Origin: Candidatus Latescibacterota bacterium
Lineage (GTDB): Bacteria; Latescibacterota; UBA2968; UBA8231
Assembly (NCBI GenBank): GCA_022819745.1
Contig: JAJEGS010000002.1
Coordinates: 1 to 27,995, forward strand
Reading direction: 5' to 3'
DNA length: 27,995 nt
The position numbers were made by a program, and so were the translations under genes. Below are positions 7,349 through 15,865 of the stretch, piece after piece; positions within the stretch are counted from its first letter, which is position 1, and the number at the start of each line of letters is the position of its first letter. The notes beneath the pieces are model-generated. The model saw only the letters and a list, made by a program, of their open reading frames with translations, had not been told where the DNA came from and made no database searches.

Positions 7349-8471
7349 AATTGACCTTGGGGGCCCACCTGGTGGTTATGTTTTTACATCTGCTAGAGCT
7401 GGCGACGATTGTCAGGTGGTCCACCGTGAATTTACCTCAACGGAGGATGGGCAACACTTCATTCAGCGACTCGAAGTTCATCCCAGCGATATTTTGCAAC
7501 GGTTGCCGTCTCAGATCTCTCCATCGCAAGTAGATCACATGCTTGCTATTTGCCGTCGTGACGGCAAAGCAGATGTTTATGTGAATGAACTAGATTTACG
7601 TCTACGTCCTCGTGCAGCAAGATCGCTGAAAGCCGGGGAAGAAGTCCGGAAAGATGATATTGCTGATATAGAGAGCTTCGAACTCGGTGTACAAATACCA
7701 GACGATGCTGGCTTCTTGTTTGTCTTCTCCATTGGCTGGCGAAAGGGCCTTTTTTTCGATTTTGGCCCCACACTTCCAGAGCCACAGCTGCGCCAGTATG
7801 ACATAGCCGCAGTTTTGGGCCAGATGTATGGACAGGTGCTATTTCAAGAAAGGCTTAGCATCTCTGATGCTGAATGGGATGCCTTGTTTTCCACAAAATG
7901 GTTCCCATTTGTGGGTCTTAGCAATGAAAAGATCGATGCCTTAATAAGCCATATCCGATCAGATTGGGATCCAGACGAAAATCTCGATGATATTGTTGCT
8001 GAAACCAAGAGCCGTGTTCCACAAATGCTGGAGAGTTGGCGTAAACACCCTTCATTCCTGCCTCACTTTGATCTTCTTGAACGTGCTGTCGAAAGGTTCC
8101 AAAACGATGATCCTGTGAGTTGCACCGCGTTGTTGTTCCCCCGGATAGAGGGAATCCTACGCACTCATCATAGCATTTTTGACGCACAACAGCCTCCTAG
8201 ACCCGAAAATTTGACGGAGTTAGCAGTGGCTGCCAAAATAGAAAACGATAAATGCTTACTCTTACCCCGTCGTTTTGCTGCCTATCTCCGGGACGTCTAT
8301 TTTGCAAATTTCGATCCTGATGCAGAGAATATCGAAGTTTCTAGACATAGTATCGCGCATGGTGTTGCGAATCCGTCTAAGTTCGATTATAAATCTGCAT
8401 TGATTGGAATACTGACGGCTCACCAGTTGTTTTACTTTCTCGAAAGAAAGCAGGAATGCTCGGGGGGCTAA
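7338..8471 (+). CDS. Unknown defence-island protein with C-terminal HEPN-like R-X4-H motif
   Basis: This 377-residue soluble protein resembles no named family I can recall. The first 130 residues look mixed alpha/beta. A helical C-terminus contains SRHSIAHGVA, where R336 and H341 form an R-X4-H motif followed by a long helix (ALIGILTAHQLFYFLERK). That resembles HEPN domains and the RN..AHG motif of abortive-infection-type proteins. An RNase role is therefore possible but unproven. The ATG at 7338 is chosen because GGAG (7328-7331) precedes it; a GTG at 7326 is less well placed. It overlaps the hsdS end by 11 bp, so it is co-translated with the specificity subunit. Base composition is AT-richer than its neighbours (about 42% GC in 8341-8400), suggesting separate acquisition. 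Confidence 0.75.
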   Translation: MPFKIDLGGPPGGYVFTSARAGDDCQVVHREFTSTEDGQHFIQRLEVHPSDILQRLPSQISPSQVDHMLAICRRDGKADVYVNELDLRLRPRAARSLKAGEEVRKDDIADIESFELGVQIPDDAGFLFVFSIGWRKGLFFDFGPTLPEPQLRQYDIAAVLGQMYGQVLFQERLSISDAEWDALFSTKWFPFVGLSNEKIDALISHIRSDWDPDENLDDIVAETKSRVPQMLESWRKHPSFLPHFDLLERAVERFQNDDPVSCTALLFPRIEGILRTHHSIFDAQQPPRPENLTELAVAAKIENDKCLLLPRRFAAYLRDVYFANFDPDAENIEVSRHSIAHGVANPSKFDYKSALIGILTAHQLFYFLERKQECSGG

Positions 8472-8550
8472 CCTCGAAGTTCCAGATCACCGCGAATCTG
8501 ACTGCGAGACTCTACATGAAGAATGCTAAAAAAATGGCGGAGGCCATTGC

Positions 8551-9051
8551 ATGACCGACACATTGCTGACAGACTCCGATCAGAAAGAAGCGCTGTCCTT
8601 GGTCTATGCACAGGCAGTGGCAGTTCGTGCCGGTTATGTCACTGAAGTTCCCAGCACGGACCGAGACAGCGTTGATCTGTGCATCCGTGCCGGTGGTAGG
8701 ATGCGGCCCTTGATCGATTTGCAGTTGAAAGCTACTGTCAACTTGGAACGGCCTCGTGACGGGTTCCTGCGCTTCCCGCTGGGTATCAAAAATTATAATG
8801 ACCTGCGTATTGAAGTCCAGATCCCTCGGCTACTCGTGGTACTCGATTTACCGGAAGACGAACAACAATGGATGACGATCACCGAAAATGAACTCATACT
8901 TAGGCATCGGGCCTATTGGCTTAATCTGCAAGGATACGAAGAAACCGATAACCAGTCGTCTGTTACCGTCCGCATCCCTGAAGAGAATCTGTTCAACGTC
9001 GAAAGTTTGCGTGTGCTAATGGAACAATCAAGAAAAGGAGGGAACCGATGA
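8551..9051 (+). CDS. DUF4365 domain protein, probable PD-(D/E)XK nuclease fold
   Basis: This 166-residue protein matches DUF4365. The core is RDSVDLCIRAGGRMRPLIDLQLKAT (residues 38-62), followed by FPLGIKNYNDLR, RLLVVLDLP and a conserved HRAYWLNLQG. D42 with Q58-x-K60, after an upstream helical glutamate, resembles the D...(E/Q)xK core of the PD-(D/E)XK nuclease superfamily, in a Q variant. DUF4365 proteins are often found in defence loci; their exact role is not established. GGAGG (8539-8543) is 7 bp before the ATG. The gene ends in an ATGA overlap with the next one, so the two are coupled. Nuclease activity is inference. Confidence 0.85.
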   Translation: MTDTLLTDSDQKEALSLVYAQAVAVRAGYVTEVPSTDRDSVDLCIRAGGRMRPLIDLQLKATVNLERPRDGFLRFPLGIKNYNDLRIEVQIPRLLVVLDLPEDEQQWMTITENELILRHRAYWLNLQGYEETDNQSSVTVRIPEENLFNVESLRVLMEQSRKGGNR

Positions 9052-10274
9052 AAGTCAGCATCCAAGACAAGAAAGCCTTGCTTGCGGTTTCTCCTGCGGC
9101 GTTGTCTGCTTACGCTCGCACGGCCGGCTGGACCAAGGTCGATACCTACGGCAAGCATTCCGATGTATTTATAGGCGAGGGGCTACCCGAGATCATTCTG
9201 CCACGAACTGCACACTTGGGTGATTACGCCAGAGTCGTCTCGATGATCATTGAAATTTTCGCCAAGGCTGCCGATGTTGACGAACTTGCTATCTATCGCG
9301 GCTTGGCGATAGCTGATCGCGACGTAGTCCGTGTCCGGGCCGTTGATGGCGACGACAGCGGCAGCGTGGCAGTGAGCGATGGGATTGACCTCATGAGTGG
9401 CGCACGCGACATGATCCTCGCCGCCGCCTGCTCACTCCAAAGGCCACAGCCCCTCTATCGTGTGGGTGCCAATAGAGAAGCTATGGCCTACCTGAAACGG
9501 GTTCGCTTGGGGCAGACCGAACAGGGTAGCTTCGCTATTACTCTGTTGAGTCCCGTTATTTCTCCCCCGATACAACAACAGCCGCTCTTTCCGGCATTGG
9601 AATACGGCGATGACCCGAGTAAGCCGCAGGTAACAAGGCATCCGGTGGACCCGATACAACAACCGCTCTTTTCGGCGTTGGAATACGGCAATGATCCGAT
9701 TGAGCGGCAGGTAACAAGGCGTCTGGCGGACTCGCTGGCAGCTACTCGCGAGGCGACCGAAAGAACGGTTGGCGGAGACACTGGCGCTTTCTCGGAAGCC
9801 GTAGCGCGTGGAGTAAGTGCCAATTTGTGCGAGGCACTCGTCAAGCTGATCGAGCCGTTCTCGACACTGGACATCAGTCTGGTTTGGGCTCGCACACATC
9901 CGATGAGTACAGATCGGAATGTCGTCCACTTCGACGCGCACGATGCTCCGATCCTGCGCGAGGCCGCGCGGCTATTTCGCGACCGCGAACCACGACCGGG
10001 TATACGCCTGTTTGGCGTCGTGCCTAGGCTGAAACGCGACGAGACGGATACGGAAGGAACTATTGCTCTGTGGACATCCATCGACGAGCAAAACCAAGCA
10101 GTTGTGGCCGTTCTGAAACAGTCCGATTACGAGCGGGCCATACAGGCTCACGAGACTAAGTCGCCGCTCGTCATAGAGGGCGATCTCGAGCGAACCGGCC
10201 AACGCTGGCGATTGCTGAACCCGCGCATCGTAGATGTCATCCTGAATGAGGATATGCCGGACGATGACGAATAG
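9048..10274 (+). CDS. Unknown 408-residue protein coupled to the DUF4365 gene and hsdR
   Basis: I do not recognise a named family over the whole length. The N-terminal 130 residues ([21 protein letters not shown], then [22 protein letters not shown]) look like a compact alpha/beta domain. Residues about 174-228 hold a proline/glutamine-rich linker made of two copies of a QPLF.ALEYG.DP unit. The rest (about 235-408) is another alpha/beta region with FGVVPRLKR and [19 protein letters not shown], possibly a beta-rich binding domain. There is no signal peptide or membrane segment. It starts in the ATGA overlap with the DUF4365 gene and ends 20 bp before hsdR, so it belongs to the restriction operon. 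A role as an accessory factor of the island is only inferred from this position. Confidence 0.75.
   Translation: MKVSIQDKKALLAVSPAALSAYARTAGWTKVDTYGKHSDVFIGEGLPEIILPRTAHLGDYARVVSMIIEIFAKAADVDELAIYRGLAIADRDVVRVRAVDGDDSGSVAVSDGIDLMSGARDMILAAACSLQRPQPLYRVGANREAMAYLKRVRLGQTEQGSFAITLLSPVISPPIQQQPLFPALEYGDDPSKPQVTRHPVDPIQQPLFSALEYGNDPIERQVTRRLADSLAATREATERTVGGDTGAFSEAVARGVSANLCEALVKLIEPFSTLDISLVWARTHPMSTDRNVVHFDAHDAPILREAARLFRDREPRPGIRLFGVVPRLKRDETDTEGTIALWTSIDEQNQAVVAVLKQSDYERAIQAHETKSPLVIEGDLERTGQRWRLLNPRIVDVILNEDMPDDDE
9567..9731 (+). repeat. Intragenic tandem duplication (84 bp + 81 bp)
   Basis: Copy 1 (9567-9650) and copy 2 (9651-9731) both begin CCGATACAACAA, share GGAATACGGC and share GTAACAAGGC (9630-9639 and 9711-9720). 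Copy 2 lacks one CAG codon and differs at scattered positions, so the duplication is in frame and not very recent. It doubles a linker unit in the unknown protein. Confidence 0.9.
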
Positions 10275-10294
10275 CCCATGTCTTGGCTGGAAGA

Positions 10295-13200
10295 ATGAAC
10301 TCCGACAAACTCTGCGCTGCTATCGGCAAAGTGATGCCGCGTTTTGAGTGTTCACCGGCTCCGCAAGAAGGGGTACGGGTGCGAACGCCGCTGATGTATC
10401 CCGATGGCGACATAGTAGATGTGTTCGTTTTAGAACGCGACGACGGCTACATGGTCACAGATTTCGGCGATGCCTTGGGTTGGCTTCACATGCAATCGGA
10501 GAGCATGCAGCAGGCGCAAGAACAGCGTTTGATGATCGAAGATCTATGCCGAACCCTCGGCATAGAATTACACAGCGGCCAGTTGGTACTCAGGTCTGAT
10601 TCAGACGATACGCTGGAGAAAACAGTGCTTCGTGTAGCGGAGGCGGTCGCAAGCGTATCTGCATCGACGGCGGACAATCCGCCAAGAACTCCCACCCAAA
10701 GTCCTATGACCGTCCTCACCGAAGCCGTGGTCGAAGACGCCGCCCTCGCTTGGCTCGAAAGTCTCGGCTGGACGATTGCCCACGGACCGGACATCGCTAC
10801 CGAGGAGCGCACCGACTACGGTCAGGTCATCTTGGAGCAGCGGCTGCGGAATGCCTTGGCTCGGCTGAATCCCTCGTTACCCGCCGATGCCCTCGACGAC
10901 GCCTTCCGCAAGCTGACCCTCCCGGTAGGCCCAACCCTCGAAGCGCGCAATAGCACCTTCCATCGGATGCTGGTGGACGGTGTGACGGTCGAATACCGGG
11001 CCGACGACGGTTCGATCCGTGGGGCGCAAGCACAGGTTATCAACTTTGACGATGTGGCAGCCAATGACTGGCTGGCGGCCAACCAGTTCACGGTCACGGA
11101 AAACCGGCATAATCGCCGCCCGGACATTGTGCTGTTCGTCAACGGCCTGCCGCTGGCGCTAATCGAACTCAAGAACCCGGCGGACGAAGACGCCACCATC
11201 CGAACCGCTTGGCAACAGCTTCAGACGTACAAGGCCGAATTGCCATCTCTGTTTGCCATGAACGAAGCGCTGGTCGTGTCGGACGGGGTCGAGGCGAGGA
11301 TCGGGACGCTGACCAGTGGGTGGGAGTGGTTCAAGCCGTGGCGCACGGTCGCTGGCGAAGCGCTAGCGCCAGCCTCTCTGCCGGAGCTGCAAGTGCTGAT
11401 TGAAGGCGTATTCGAGCAGCGGCGCTTCCTCGACCTCGTGCGCGATTTCATCGCGTTTGAGGACAACGGCGGTGGTGTACTCGCCAAGAAGATGGCGGGC
11501 TACCACCAGTTCCACGCAGTGCGGGTGGCCGTGGGCGAGACCCTGCGGGCCGCTGAGCTTCAGCAGGCAGATGAGCGCGCCGCGGATGTGCAAGGGCGGT
11601 ACGAAGCAGGCTCGAAGCCCGGCGGCGAGTTAGGCGACCGGCGCATTGGCGTGGTCTGGCATACCCAAGGATCGGGGAAGAGCCTGACCATGGCTTTTTA
11701 CGCTGGGGCTGTCATTCACGAGCCGGCGATGGGCAATCCCACCATCGTCGTGCTGACCGACCGCAATGACTTGGATGACCAGCTTTTCAGCACCTTTTCG
11801 CGCTGCCAGGACTTGCTGCGCCAGTCGCCGGTGCAGGCAGACAGCCGGGCCGATCTGCGCAACAAGCTCTCGGTCGAATCGGGCGGCGTGGTCTTTACTA
11901 CCATCCAGAAGTTCTTCCCCGAAGAAAAGGGCGACGCGCATCCGGTGCTTTCCCCGCGTCCCAATATCGTGGTCATCGCCGACGAGGCCCACCGCAGTCA
12001 GTACGACTTCATCGACGGCTTCGCACGGCATCTGCGCGACGCCCTGCCGCAGGCTTCCTTTGTCGGCTTCACCGGCACCCCCATTGAGCGGCAGGACGCC
12101 AACACCCGCGCCGTGTTCGGCGACTACATCAGCATCTACGACATCCAGCGTTCGGTCGAGGATGGAGCCACCGTGCCCATCTACTACGAGAGCAGGCTCG
12201 CCAAACTAGCCCTCAACGAACGCCAACGTCCGCTCATTGATCCTAGGTTTGAGGAAGTGACCGAGGGCGAGGAGGTAGAGCGCAAAGAGAAGATCAAGAC
12301 CAAGTGGGCGCAGTTGGAAGCCATCGTCGGTACTAAGGAGCGGCTGAAGCTGATTGCCCAAGACATCGTCCAGCACTTTGAGCAGCGCCTCGAAGCCCTC
12401 GACGGCAAGGCTATGGTCGTCTGCATGAGCCGCCGCATCTGCATTGACCTCTACCAGGAACTAGTGAGCCTGCGCCCCGACTGGCATAGCGAGGACGACA
12501 TGCAGGGTGCGATCAAGGTCGTGATGACCAGCTCGGCATCCGATCCGCTGGAGTGGCAGCCGCACATCCGCAACAAGCCCCGGCGCGAAGCATTGGCCAA
12601 GCGGTTCCGCGACGACGCCGACCCATTGCAAGTTGTAATCGTACGCGATATGTGGCTGACCGGCTTTGACGCGCCGAGCTTGCACACCATGTATGTAGAC
12701 AAGCCCATGCGCGGCCACGGACTGATGCAGTCCATCTCCCGAGTCAACCGCGTGTTCAAGGACAAGCCCGGCGGTCTCGTGGTGGATTACTTGGGGCTGG
12801 CCCAAGAGCTAAGACGCGCCCTTGCCACGTACACCGAGAGCGGAGGCACAGGGCAAACGGCCTTGGATCAGAATGAGGCTGTGGCTGTGATGTTGGAAAA
12901 GTACGAGATATGCTGTGGCCTGTTCTATGGGTTCGACTGGTCGAAGTGGGTCAGTGGTACACCACAGGAACGGCTGGGCCTGCTCCCCGCCGCTCAGGAA
13001 CACATCTTGGCACAAGAAGACGGGAAAGACCGCTGTGTGCAGGCCGTGCGCGAGCTGTCCCAAGCCTTTGCCTTGGCCGTGCCGCACGAGGACGCGCTGC
13101 GCATCCGGGACGACGTGGGGTTTTTCCAAGCCGTGCAATCCGTGCTCGCCAAGAGCGCTCCCAGCGGCGCACGGTCCAAGGAGGAAATGGACCACGCCGT

Positions 13201-13834
13201 GCGCCAGATCATCTCGCAGGCCGTGGCTTCCGAGGGAGTAATGGACATCTTTGCTGCGGCCGGGCTAGACAAGCCAGACATCTCGGTACTATCAGACGAA
13301 TTCTTGGCCGAGGTAAAGGGGATGCCACAGCGCAACCTCGCCGTGGAGTTGTTGCAGAAGCTGCTCAAGGGCGAACTCACTACCCGTCGGCGAAAAAACG
13401 TAGTGCAAGCGCGTTCCTTCGCCGAGATGCTAGAGCAGACCCTGCGCCGCTATCAGAACCGGGCCATAGAGGCCGCGCAGGTGATCGAGGAATTGATTGG
13501 GCTTGCCAAGGAAATGCGCGAAGCCAACGCCCGTGGCGAGCAACTAGGGCTTGCTGAAGACGAACTGGCTTTCTACGATGCACTGGAGACCAACGACAGC
13601 GCCGTCCAAGTCTTGGGCGACGAGACCCTGTGCTACATCGCCCGCGAGTTAGTCGAAACCGTCCGCAACAATGTCACCATCGACTGGACGCTGCGGGAGA
13701 ACGTGCGTGCGAATCTACGCAGGTTAGTCAAACGCACGCTGAGACGCTACGGCTATCCGCCGGACAAGCAGGAGCAGGCGACGCAGACCGTCCTAGAGCA
13801 GGCCGAAGTGCTGTCGGAAGGATGGGCGGCCTGA
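10295..13834 (+). CDS. hsdR: Type I restriction subunit HsdR with an N-terminal DUF1828-like domain
   Basis: This 1179-residue protein is unusually long at the N-terminus. Residues 1 to about 120 resemble DUF1828 ([36 protein letters not shown] in pieces). A Ser/Thr/Pro-rich linker follows to M138, where ordinary HsdR sequence begins ([18 protein letters not shown]). The nuclease core is D277 with E291-x-K293. The DNA translocase has Walker A H456-TQGSGKS, a DEAH box at 563-566, and TGFDAP near 789 followed by [12 protein letters not shown]. The C-terminal helical region ([22 protein letters not shown]) is also typical. It cleaves unmodified DNA after ATP-driven translocation with HsdM and HsdS. 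ATG 10295 is chosen over TTG 10283 because GGAAG lies just upstream. No ribosome binding site precedes codon 138, so a domain-free form is unlikely. Confidence 0.93.
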   Translation: MNSDKLCAAIGKVMPRFECSPAPQEGVRVRTPLMYPDGDIVDVFVLERDDGYMVTDFGDALGWLHMQSESMQQAQEQRLMIEDLCRTLGIELHSGQLVLRSDSDDTLEKTVLRVAEAVASVSASTADNPPRTPTQSPMTVLTEAVVEDAALAWLESLGWTIAHGPDIATEERTDYGQVILEQRLRNALARLNPSLPADALDDAFRKLTLPVGPTLEARNSTFHRMLVDGVTVEYRADDGSIRGAQAQVINFDDVAANDWLAANQFTVTENRHNRRPDIVLFVNGLPLALIELKNPADEDATIRTAWQQLQTYKAELPSLFAMNEALVVSDGVEARIGTLTSGWEWFKPWRTVAGEALAPASLPELQVLIEGVFEQRRFLDLVRDFIAFEDNGGGVLAKKMAGYHQFHAVRVAVGETLRAAELQQADERAADVQGRYEAGSKPGGELGDRRIGVVWHTQGSGKSLTMAFYAGAVIHEPAMGNPTIVVLTDRNDLDDQLFSTFSRCQDLLRQSPVQADSRADLRNKLSVESGGVVFTTIQKFFPEEKGDAHPVLSPRPNIVVIADEAHRSQYDFIDGFARHLRDALPQASFVGFTGTPIERQDANTRAVFGDYISIYDIQRSVEDGATVPIYYESRLAKLALNERQRPLIDPRFEEVTEGEEVERKEKIKTKWAQLEAIVGTKERLKLIAQDIVQHFEQRLEALDGKAMVVCMSRRICIDLYQELVSLRPDWHSEDDMQGAIKVVMTSSASDPLEWQPHIRNKPRREALAKRFRDDADPLQVVIVRDMWLTGFDAPSLHTMYVDKPMRGHGLMQSISRVNRVFKDKPGGLVVDYLGLAQELRRALATYTESGGTGQTALDQNEAVAVMLEKYEICCGLFYGFDWSKWVSGTPQERLGLLPAAQEHILAQEDGKDRCVQAVRELSQAFALAVPHEDALRIRDDVGFFQAVQSVLAKSAPSGARSKEEMDHAVRQIISQAVASEGVMDIFAAAGLDKPDISVLSDEFLAEVKGMPQRNLAVELLQKLLKGELTTRRRKNVVQARSFAEMLEQTLRRYQNRAIEAAQVIEELIGLAKEMREANARGEQLGLAEDELAFYDALETNDSAVQVLGDETLCYIARELVETVRNNVTIDWTLRENVRANLRRLVKRTLRRYGYPPDKQEQATQTVLEQAEVLSEGWAA

Positions 13835-13859
13835 AACCTCTAACCCCGCGATAAACCCT

Positions 13860-14432
13860 ATGACCACGACGCGCAAAAGCCCCATCGCCCATCTCGTCGC
13901 CGACGCACCTGCTCCGGTGCAGGCCGCTTTGCACCATCCGGTTGATATGGTCAAGCTCGGGGCCAAAGGTCCGCGTTTAGTCGAGTGGGCCGAGCAACAC
14001 GCGCTCGCATTGCCGGAGCGGATCTACGATACGCGACCCGTGGGAGCGGATGGGGTTTTGGCGCGGGTGGGCGCGGGTGAACTGATCTTGGAGTGCCGGC
14101 CCGAAGACGAGTTGTGGGCGCGTCTGAACGCGGCGTTGGAAGCTGCGGAGGACGGGGTCTATCGGGTGGAGCAGCAGTCGGTGACCTTGGTGGTGCAAGG
14201 GGATGATGCCGAGAGCATTTTGGCGCAGGCTTGTGCGGTGGATTTGGCTCGTGAGCCAGCAGGGCGGATGGTGTACACGCAGGTGGCAGGGGCGGCTTGT
14301 GGAGTGTTGCCGAGTGGTGCGGGTGGGCAGCGTGCGTACCGCTTGTGGGTCGATTACAGCTTGGCGGCCTATCTGTGGGAAGCGCTCGCCGCCATTGCCG
14401 CGGATATTACTTGCGCCAAAACGCCGGACTGA
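13860..14432 (+). CDS. Orphan sarcosine oxidase gamma-like (SoxG/GcvT-fold) protein
   Basis: This 190-residue protein resembles the gamma subunit of heterotetrameric sarcosine oxidase and its GcvT/YgfZ-like relatives. It has DGVYRVEQQSVTLVVQGDDAE then ILAQACAVDL (about residues 96-130), then a GVLP turn and a final YRLWVDYSLAAYLWEALAAIA helix. In known systems SoxG is part of a folate-dependent enzyme encoded with soxB, soxD and soxA. None of these is present here, so it is an orphan or has another role. It begins 26 bp after hsdR and could be co-transcribed with it. Its last 26 bp overlap the end of trkH on the other strand, so no terminator fits between these convergent genes. It carries no signal peptide or membrane segment. 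The family assignment is moderate. Confidence 0.7.
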   Translation: MTTTRKSPIAHLVADAPAPVQAALHHPVDMVKLGAKGPRLVEWAEQHALALPERIYDTRPVGADGVLARVGAGELILECRPEDELWARLNAALEAAEDGVYRVEQQSVTLVVQGDDAESILAQACAVDLAREPAGRMVYTQVAGAACGVLPSGAGGQRAYRLWVDYSLAAYLWEALAAIAADITCAKTPD

Positions 14433-15855
14433 ACAGCACCAAGAGCGTAAAAACTTCCAGTCTCCCAATCAGCATAGCAAAGCAGAGGATCCACTTGGCG
14501 ACCGAATTGATGTCGCCGTAGTGGTGGACGACTTCCCCTAGGCCCGGTCCTAAGTTGTTGATGCAGGCGGCTACCGCTGAAAAAGACGTAGTCAGATCCA
14601 AGTCGGTGGCGAGCACGGCGAGGAACATGAGCGTGAACGTCAGCACGTACACCGAGAAAAACCCCCACACCGCTTCCATGACCCGATCGGGAACAGCCCG
14701 CAGCCCCACCTTGATGGGGAGGACGGCGTTGGGGTGGATCAGGCGCGTGATCTCTCGGCTGCCCTGCTTTAGAATGAGCAGCAGGCGCATCACTTTAATG
14801 CCCCCTGCGGTTGAGCCGGCGCAGCCGCCAGTAAACGAGCCGAGGAACAACAAAAACGGCAGCACGCTGGGCCAGACCGAATGATCTGCAATGCTAAATC
14901 CCGTGGTGGTGACAATGGACACGGTGGCGAAGAGGCCGTAGCGCAGGGACGCGAGCGCGTCGTGCTCGTTGTGGGTAAAGAGGATCAGATAGGCGATTAG
15001 GGCGGTGATTAGCAAAATGACTAGGTAGGTGCGGCACTCGGGGTCGATGCGATACGGATGCAGGGATCGCTGGCGAAAGGCGTAGAAGTGCAGCGTGAAG
15101 TTGATGCCTGACACTACGATAAAAAAGATGGCGACTAGCTCGATGGCCGGACTGTTAAAAAAGCCGATGCTGGCGTCGTGGGTGGAAAAGCCGCCGATGG
15201 CAACCGTTGAAAAGCTGTGGGCGATGGCGTCAAAAGGTTCCATGCCGGCCAGCCAATAGGCCAAGGCACAGGCCACGGTCAAACTCAAGTAGATGTACCA
15301 AAGGGCTTTGGCGGTCTGGGTGATCCTCGGCGTCAGCTTTGAATCCTTAATGGGGCCGGTGATCTCAGCGCGAAAAAGCTGCATGCCGCCGATGCCGAGC
15401 ATGGGCAATACGGCAATGGCGAGGACGATGATACCCATGCCGCCCAACCACTGGAGTTGCTGGCGGTATAACAAGATGGAGCGGGGTAGGTCGTCTAGGC
15501 CTTGGATGACGGTGGCACCGGTCGTGGTCAAGCCGGAGAGGGACTCGAATACGGCGTCAGTAAAGCTCAGTTCGGGCTGGTCGGACAGCATCAGCGGGAA
15601 GGAGCCGTAAAAGCCCAAGACGGCCCAGAACAAGACTGTTACCAAAAAGCCGTCCCTGATCCGCAACTCGGCGCGCTGCTTGCGCGTGGGCAACCAACAC
15701 GCAAGCCCGGTGACGAGCGTAATGGCAAAGGCCAACAGAAAGGCGGTTGCCGCTCCGTCGCGGTAGAGGAGGGATACGCCGGCGGGCACTAACATGCTGA
15801 CGCTAAACAGCGTCAGCAGGACGCCTAGGACCCGAAATACAACTGCGGAGCGCAT
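14407..15855 (-). CDS. trkH: TrkH-family potassium uptake channel subunit
   Basis: This 482-residue membrane protein carries the four-pore-loop plan of TrkH/KtrB: selectivity-filter signatures SGLTTTGATV, STVAIGGFSTHD, SIVTTTGFSIAD and NNLGPGLG in order, each between membrane segments. PGCAGST-like sequence (GGCAGSTAGGIKVMR) and a basic cytoplasmic segment follow the third loop. It forms the potassium-conducting pore in the inner membrane and works with TrkA. It lies 10 bp after trkA on the same strand, so the two form an operon with trkA first. The length matches TrkH (about 480). Its 3' end overlaps the convergent SoxG-like gene. Confidence 0.95.
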   Translation of the reverse strand: MRSAVVFRVLGVLLTLFSVSMLVPAGVSLLYRDGAATAFLLAFAITLVTGLACWLPTRKQRAELRIRDGFLVTVLFWAVLGFYGSFPLMLSDQPELSFTDAVFESLSGLTTTGATVIQGLDDLPRSILLYRQQLQWLGGMGIIVLAIAVLPMLGIGGMQLFRAEITGPIKDSKLTPRITQTAKALWYIYLSLTVACALAYWLAGMEPFDAIAHSFSTVAIGGFSTHDASIGFFNSPAIELVAIFFIVVSGINFTLHFYAFRQRSLHPYRIDPECRTYLVILLITALIAYLILFTHNEHDALASLRYGLFATVSIVTTTGFSIADHSVWPSVLPFLLFLGSFTGGCAGSTAGGIKVMRLLLILKQGSREITRLIHPNAVLPIKVGLRAVPDRVMEAVWGFFSVYVLTFTLMFLAVLATDLDLTTSFSAVAACINNLGPGLGEVVHHYGDINSVAKWILCFAMLIGRLEVFTLLVLFSPAFWRK

Positions 15856-15865
15856 GCGTTCCCGT

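Noticed and set aside
8516..8554. A 12-codon frame ending in an ATGA overlap with the DUF4365 gene
   Set aside because: No ribosome binding site of its own is evident, and the DUF4365 gene has a good GGAGG that explains its initiation.
10278..10298. A six-codon frame (MSWLEE) whose stop overlaps the hsdR start
   Set aside because: It is too short to support as a gene or leader; the overlap with ATG can arise by chance.
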